Shown here: one piece after another, positions 33,587-36,830 of the stretch | How positions within the stretch are numbered: the first letter of the stretch is position 1 | How the letters are laid out: each line of letters starts with the position of its first letter | Assembly (NCBI RefSeq): GCF_003667525.1 | Contig: NZ_RCUW01000017.1 | Span: 1-36,830 of the forward strand | Source of the DNA: Mycetocola_B reblochoni | GTDB lineage: Bacteria; Actinomycetota; Actinomycetes; Actinomycetales; Microbacteriaceae | DNA length: 36,830 bases | Direction: 5' to 3' | Program-made: the position numbers and the translations under genes | The notes under the pieces: model-generated | Told to the model about the DNA's origin: nothing | What the model saw: the letters and a program-made list of their open reading frames with translations, nothing else | Database searches by the model: none

Positions 33587-34319
33587 GCCGATCGCCAGCC
33601 GCACGATCGGGCCAGCGCTGCCATCCCCCGTCGCCGCCACGGGCGGCGATCGCGGCCAGTCGCGCCTGCAGACGAGCGAGCAGTGCGGGCGGGACGTCTT
33701 CCGCCCTGGACTCTCCGCTCATCTCCGACTGTCCGTCCTCGCCGACCAGGCGGACGGTGACCGTCTGCCCCATCCCCTTGACGAAGCCGATCCCCCGCTG
33801 GAACGTCCAGCGCGGACGACGCGGCGCATTCACCCCCTCCGAGAAGCCGCCCGAGGCCACGGCGAAGGTCTGCCACTCGAACTCGTCCGCGGCGTCGGTC
33901 CACACCTCGTCGCAGGCGTCGCAGCCGCAGGACGGGTACGCGGCCGTGTGCAGCACACCGGCAGACACCCAGATGCCGGGGAAATCGGTCAAGACCACCA
34001 CGAGAGGGGCGCACGCCTCGTCGCGCGGCGTCAGACGGATCGCGCGGACCACCCTGGCCGGATCCGGTGCGCCGAGCAGGCCGTCGACCTGCTGGGCCCC
34101 CTCCTCGACATCGACGTCGAACCGGCGCACCAGCTCGTCGACCACCGCCGTGGCGACGAGGTGCAGCGGAGCGAACCTCTCCGGGTGGCTGACGACCGAG
34201 TAGCTCTCCTCCGGAGGGCTCCCGTCCCGATCGTCCCAGCGCGCACCGTACGCGATGACGCCGCCCGCATCATCCCTGAAGACGGCCGACCCGATCTGCG
34301 GCCTGATGTACTCGCTCAT
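33579..34319 (-). CDS. DUF6226 family protein (246 aa)
   Basis: Soluble cytosolic protein of unknown function. It starts MSEYIRPQIGSAVFRDDAGG and has the conserved stretches SVVSHPERFAPLHLVA, AIRLTPRD and SCGCDACDEVW. The CxCxxC set could bind a metal such as zinc, though only three Cys are present in the cluster. Assignment to DUF6226 rests on recall of the family consensus. ATG at 34319 follows GGGAGAA. Its 3' end overlaps the convergent hydrolase gene, so no terminator separates them. Confidence 0.75.
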   Translation of the reverse strand: MSEYIRPQIGSAVFRDDAGGVIAYGARWDDRDGSPPEESYSVVSHPERFAPLHLVATAVVDELVRRFDVDVEEGAQQVDGLLGAPDPARVVRAIRLTPRDEACAPLVVVLTDFPGIWVSAGVLHTAAYPSCGCDACDEVWTDAADEFEWQTFAVASGGFSEGVNAPRRPRWTFQRGIGFVKGMGQTVTVRLVGEDGQSEMSGESRAEDVPPALLARLQARLAAIAARGGDGGWQRWPDRAAGDRLS

Positions 34320-34447
34320 GCGGCTATTCTCCCGCCTCGCCGGCGGCGCGGGCGGCCTCGTCACTGGTGCGCGCCGACCGGCGCCGCGCTCGGCCGTCAC
34401 CGAGGCGGTGCGGGCGCGCCGCACCGACCGGGTGAGGGAAGCCAACG

Positions 34448-34491
34448 AAAAACGGCCCCTGACCGAAGGAGAAATCCTCAGCCGGGGGCCG
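34448..34491 (-). terminator. Intrinsic terminator following the tRNA 3' end
   Basis: On the minus strand CGGCCCC pairs with GGGGCCG, with an inner GGA-TTTC-TCC helix, and the stem is followed at once by five T (34448-34452). It lies 11 bp after the displaced tRNA 3' end, so it looks like the original terminator of that tRNA gene. Confidence 0.7.
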
Positions 34492-34502
34492 CTCATACTC
34501 TG

Positions 34503-34523
34503 TGCGCGAGGGGGGACTTGAAC
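34503..34523 (-). other. Displaced tRNA 3' end, probable attachment-site half
   Basis: The minus strand reads GTTCAAGT, then CCCCC and CTCGCGC and A, i.e. T-loop, T-stem 3' strand, acceptor 3' strand and discriminator, followed by CA. The D-arm, anticodon arm and 5' T-strand are missing: the bases before the T-loop do not match GGGGG. This is the usual scar of an element integrated in a tRNA 3' end, the intact tRNA being at the other end of the element (beyond the right edge). The acceptor sequence GCGCGAG would suit tRNA-Leu. An 11-bp copy of the acceptor/T-stem 5' strand lies at 34533-34543 and makes a perfect hairpin with it. Confidence 0.6.
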
Positions 34524-34640
34524 TGCACTCGGCCCCCTCGCGCCGCGAAACCGTGTAAGGCGTTCTGCCGCATAAAATCAACGATCTGCGGCATGTGACC
34601 TGTGGATAACTCCGCCACGATACCCCGACCTACAGGTTGC

Positions 34641-34661
34641 TTAGCACTTTCGTTAGCACTT
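34641..34661. repeat. 9-bp direct repeats beside the att-like site
   Basis: TTAGCACTT occurs at 34641-34649 and 34653-34661, a 12-bp spacing. Paired short direct repeats about 100-150 bp from a core site are what tyrosine integrases use as arm sites. The rest of 34524-34739 contains no convincing gene. Confidence 0.45.
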
Positions 34662-34739
34662 CTTGCAGGAACTTGCGGGTTCGCGTGACACAGAACACCG
34701 AAGCTTGCTGCAGTCCGGTGCTCCGTGGCGATCAAGGGG

Positions 34740-35258
34740 TCAGGAGCAGGTGACCTTCGTGACGCCGCTGATGTTCGAGGTTCCAGTTCCCGCGTTCAGC
34801 GTGGCCTTCACGGTGTTCCCGTTGTACGCTCTCACCTTGCCGGAGGCGCGGTCGTTCATGATCGAGCGCGGGGCACCGCCGAGTTTGCTGAACGACGTGT
34901 GCGTTGCCGGGCACGCCGAGAACGTGAGCTTGTTACCGTCGTAGAGCGCTCTGCTGTAGACGCAGTACTTCCCGCTGGCGCAGTCCTCCTTCGATGCCGC
35001 CGCCGTCACGCCAACCGACTTCATCGTATTGGCGTTCACGCTGAGGTTGTTGTCAGGGTCGAGGGTGAGGACGACGTCGCCGTCGTCCCAGCTCACCTCG
35101 TTCCAGCCAGTTTGCTCGCCGCCGAACTCGTCGATCACCTCGTAGACGCGTTCCTGCATGGGTGTGGTTTCCTGCTCGGTCGCGGATGCGACGGCTGGGG
35201 TGAAGAGCGCGATCAGGGCGAGGGCGGTGGCGGCGAGGGCAGCACGAGTATGACGCAT
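34740..35258 (-). CDS. Secreted protein, peptidase inhibitor I36-like (172 aa)
   Basis: Residues 1-26 are a Sec signal peptide ending AVASA. The mature domain has four Cys (EDCASGKYCVYS, FSACPA, KVTCS) and the pattern of Cys-x5-Cys-(V/L)-Y, an aromatic-rich middle and a closing strand. This resembles the small beta-gamma-crystallin-like I36 inhibitors of actinomycetes. Residues 30-75 before it (MQERVYEVIDEFGGEQTGWN) occur in related proteins as a pro-part. Inhibitory action is inferred from the fold pattern. ATG at 35258 has no clear ribosome site. The codon use and GC are lower than in genes left of 34500, as for the following genes. Confidence 0.65.
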   Translation of the reverse strand: MRHTRAALAATALALIALFTPAVASATEQETTPMQERVYEVIDEFGGEQTGWNEVSWDDGDVVLTLDPDNNLSVNANTMKSVGVTAAASKEDCASGKYCVYSRALYDGNKLTFSACPATHTSFSKLGGAPRSIMNDRASGKVRAYNGNTVKATLNAGTGTSNISGVTKVTCS

Positions 35259-35429
35259 GGATCAGGTATCCGTTCGATAGATGGTGGTCAGGGGGAGGAA
35301 CAGTCGAAGAAGGCGGTCAGCGTTCCCAGGCGGTGTAGTCGACGACCGCTGGGGCGTGGAGGTCCGTCCTGCTGGTCCCGGTGTAGGGCGTCTCGGCAGC
35401 AAGGATCTGCCCGGTGCGCGGCGAGATGA

Positions 35430-36308
35430 TCAGCCCTCGTACTCGCCGGGGGCACGGTCGGTTGCGCTGAACACGATCCCCGTCCGGCCCAGCCGGTCGG
35501 TTGTCGATCCGGAGACCTGGATGTTGCTCACGCCGCTCAAGTATCCGATGAGCGCCGCTTCCTGTTCGGGCGTGAGCAGGTAGTTGGAGACGATGGTGCT
35601 GATCTCCTGCAGCGTCTGCCCCGCGCTCAACTCCTCATCGCCCGCGAAGGCGGCCAGGTATGCGCCGACCTCGTCGACGTCGGTGGGTGGACCGTCCTCG
35701 ATCAGAGCGTCCCAATCGCCTGGCGGTAAGGTCTCTTCGACGAGGACCGTGCCGGGTGCGGGCAGGGTGTCGTCGTTCTGCCCGGGGAAGGGCTCCGCGG
35801 CGATGAGCCGATAATGCACGCTCCCGTCGGCCCGGAAGGCGGTCTCGCTCCACTGCGGTTCGACGACGGTGGACTCGGTCGTCCCGTCCTCAGCGAACGT
35901 CGTGTTCAGCGCCCAGGTCTGTGTACGGATCGTGTTGCCGGGCTCTTGGCCGGTGCGACGCATGGTCTCCATCTCCTTCAACAGCTCCGGAGCCGCCGCG
36001 GAAACCGGGGTCAGGTCCAGCAGTGGTGGGGTCGCGGCGACAGCCGGCACGGGGCGCAGAATACTCGTCAACGCGATGACAGCGACGAGGAGCACGACGA
36101 CGAACGCTCCACCGGTCGCTAATTGCACAGGACGCCAAGCACGCCGCTTCACAGGCTCCCGAGTGCCGCGACGACGCGAACGAGCAAGTGCGGTCTCCTT
36201 AGCTTCGTACTCCGCGAGCTCGCGCAGGCCTCGCTCGGAGAGTGGGTCACCGCGCTTCACGGTTCCGGGGTCGGCTGCGCGCAGCAGCTTGCTCAACAGG
36301 TCATTCAT
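35430..36308 (-). CDS. CU044_5270 family protein, frameshifted near the C-terminus (292 aa)
   Basis: Membrane protein usually encoded after a sigma factor and likely to act with it. A cytoplasmic N-terminus (MNDLLSKLLRAADPG) is followed by one span near residues 62-84 and an exported domain. The frame stops at TGA after GEYEG. The next frame continues with LIISPRTGQILAAE and ends at 35317, giving the missing 38 residues. One base has been lost in GAG-GGC-TG at about 35432. The start overlaps the sigma gene by 8 bp. It may be inactive, or nearly whole apart from the tail. A sequencing error is possible. Confidence 0.75.
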   Translation of the reverse strand: MNDLLSKLLRAADPGTVKRGDPLSERGLRELAEYEAKETALARSRRRGTREPVKRRAWRPVQLATGGAFVVVLLVAVIALTSILRPVPAVAATPPLLDLTPVSAAAPELLKEMETMRRTGQEPGNTIRTQTWALNTTFAEDGTTESTVVEPQWSETAFRADGSVHYRLIAAEPFPGQNDDTLPAPGTVLVEETLPPGDWDALIEDGPPTDVDEVGAYLAAFAGDEELSAGQTLQEISTIVSNYLLTPEQEAALIGYLSGVSNIQVSGSTTDRLGRTGIVFSATDRAPGEYEG

Positions 36309-36720
36309 GAGTGGGCACCTCCTCGACAGCCGGGTCCTGCAGTTCGCTCAATGCCGCACGAAGCATGCGCCTGGCACGCATCAGCCGGGCACGGACGGCA
36401 GCACTGTTCATATTGAGCACGGCGGCAATCTCCCGAGCCGTCAGGCGCTCCCAGTAGGTCATCTTCAGCACCTCGCGGTGTATCTGCGGCAGCCGCTCGA
36501 CCGCATCACGCACCTCCGCGTACAAGTCATCGGAAACAGGCATACGCAGCGCGAAGTCCTCGTTGAGCTGACATTGCAGTTCAGCGCGCCGTCCTCGGCG
36601 CCGGTACTCGTCGCCGATCCGGTTCCGCACGACGCCATACAGCCAGGGCACGCTCAACGCCTCCCCGTCTTCGTATCGCTGCCAGGCAAGGCGGAAAGCC
36701 TCACTGAGTATTCGCGCTTC
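36301..36720 (-). pseudogene. Sigma-70 family (ECF-like) factor, N-terminus cut off
   Basis: The C-terminal part of an RNA polymerase sigma factor. Region 2 remnant EARILSEAFRLAWQRYED and VPWLYGVVRNRIGDEYRRR is followed by region 4 LPQIHREVLKMTYWERLTAREIAAVLNM, a helix-turn-helix for the -35 element. The first 40 or so residues of region 2 are absent. Upstream of 36720 the frame stays open but reads Pro/Arg-rich, unrelated residues coming from the repeated element. An in-frame TTG at 36657 could start a shorter product lacking most of region 2. It overlaps the downstream CU044_5270 gene by 8 bp, the usual sigma/partner pairing. Confidence 0.7.
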
Positions 36721-36830
36721 TGAGGGCCGCTGATATTGGGGTTCGGGGCCACCCTGCCGTCGACGCGATCGCGTCGTTGAGGGCCACCGAGTATTGGGGT
36801 TCGGGGCCGCTTTCTTAGGCTCCTTCTGCC
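36721..36830. mobile_element. Probable IS21-family terminus with multiple end repeats
   Basis: TGAGGGCC-(6 nt)-ATTGGGGTTCGGGGCC occurs twice as a direct repeat, at 36721-36750 and about 36778-36808. IS21-type elements start 5'-TG and have several such repeats containing GTGGCCCC on the other strand inside each end. The first repeat starts exactly where sigma-factor similarity stops. No transposase is visible; istA/istB would lie to the right. Identification rests on the repeat form only. Confidence 0.45.

Noticed and set aside
34493..34735. An 80-codon open frame on the minus strand through the tRNA remnant
   Set aside because: It has only a TTG start, reads through the tRNA 3' end and resembles no integrase C-terminus.
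35425..35440. Programmed frameshift in the CU044_5270 gene
   Set aside because: No slippery heptamer or pseudoknot-like stem was seen; simple loss of one base explains the break better.

Overview
The window is very GC-rich, with GTG starts, ATGA/GTGA gene overlaps, an lsr2 gene and a NucS mismatch endonuclease. This points to an actinobacterium. The mix of families (DUF6226, DUF1906 hydrolases, a WXG100/FtsK locus with a giant Ig-like protein) best fits Microbacteriaceae, but that placement is an inference.

Region 1 (1-4419, minus strand) is a secretion-substrate module. A canonical WXG100 protein (3666-3959) leads, followed by a WXG100 protein with a long tail, a third WXG100-like protein, and a large CpnT-like effector. 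The effector runs off the left edge just as a nuclease-type pre-toxin motif begins. A small helical protein of unknown function (4090-4419) lies upstream, and two small membrane proteins (4567-6155) face the other way.

Region 2 (6279-13342) is the motor and its neighbours. An EccC/EssC-type triple-ATPase with fused ubiquitin-like and FHA-like N-terminal domains is translationally coupled to a secreted cysteine-rich Ig-like protein. A membrane protein and an overlapping lipoprotein are transcribed divergently from them.

Region 3 (13395-26581, minus strand) is one tightly overlapping operon: FHA protein, PknB-like kinase, a 1938-residue Ig-like/FN3 surface protein, a 62-codon linker ORF, MoxR ATPase, DUF58 protein, transglutaminase-fold protein. 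The order matches the bifidobacterial PFNA cluster (pkb2, fn3, aaa-atp, duf58, tgm). The transglutaminase has lost its catalytic Cys and His and carries an EF-hand-like loop. No EccB, EccD, EccE or mycosin is present, so the PFNA proteins and the Region 2 proteins are candidates for the envelope part of a reduced type VII-like secretion system under kinase/FHA control.

Region 4 (26807-34319) is ordinary chromosome with accessory touches: an MFS transporter, NucS (leaderless), a WapI-type immunity-like protein without a toxin partner, lsr2, a HAD phosphatase (leaderless), a tandem pair of Tat-exported DUF1906 hydrolases, and a DUF6226 protein.

Region 5 (34448-36830) has visibly lower GC and looks like the edge of acquired DNA. 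It begins with a tRNA terminator and an orphan 3' tRNA end. It continues with paired direct repeats, a secreted I36-like protein, a frameshifted CU044_5270 protein, and a sigma factor whose N-terminus is cut off by what looks like an IS21-family end.
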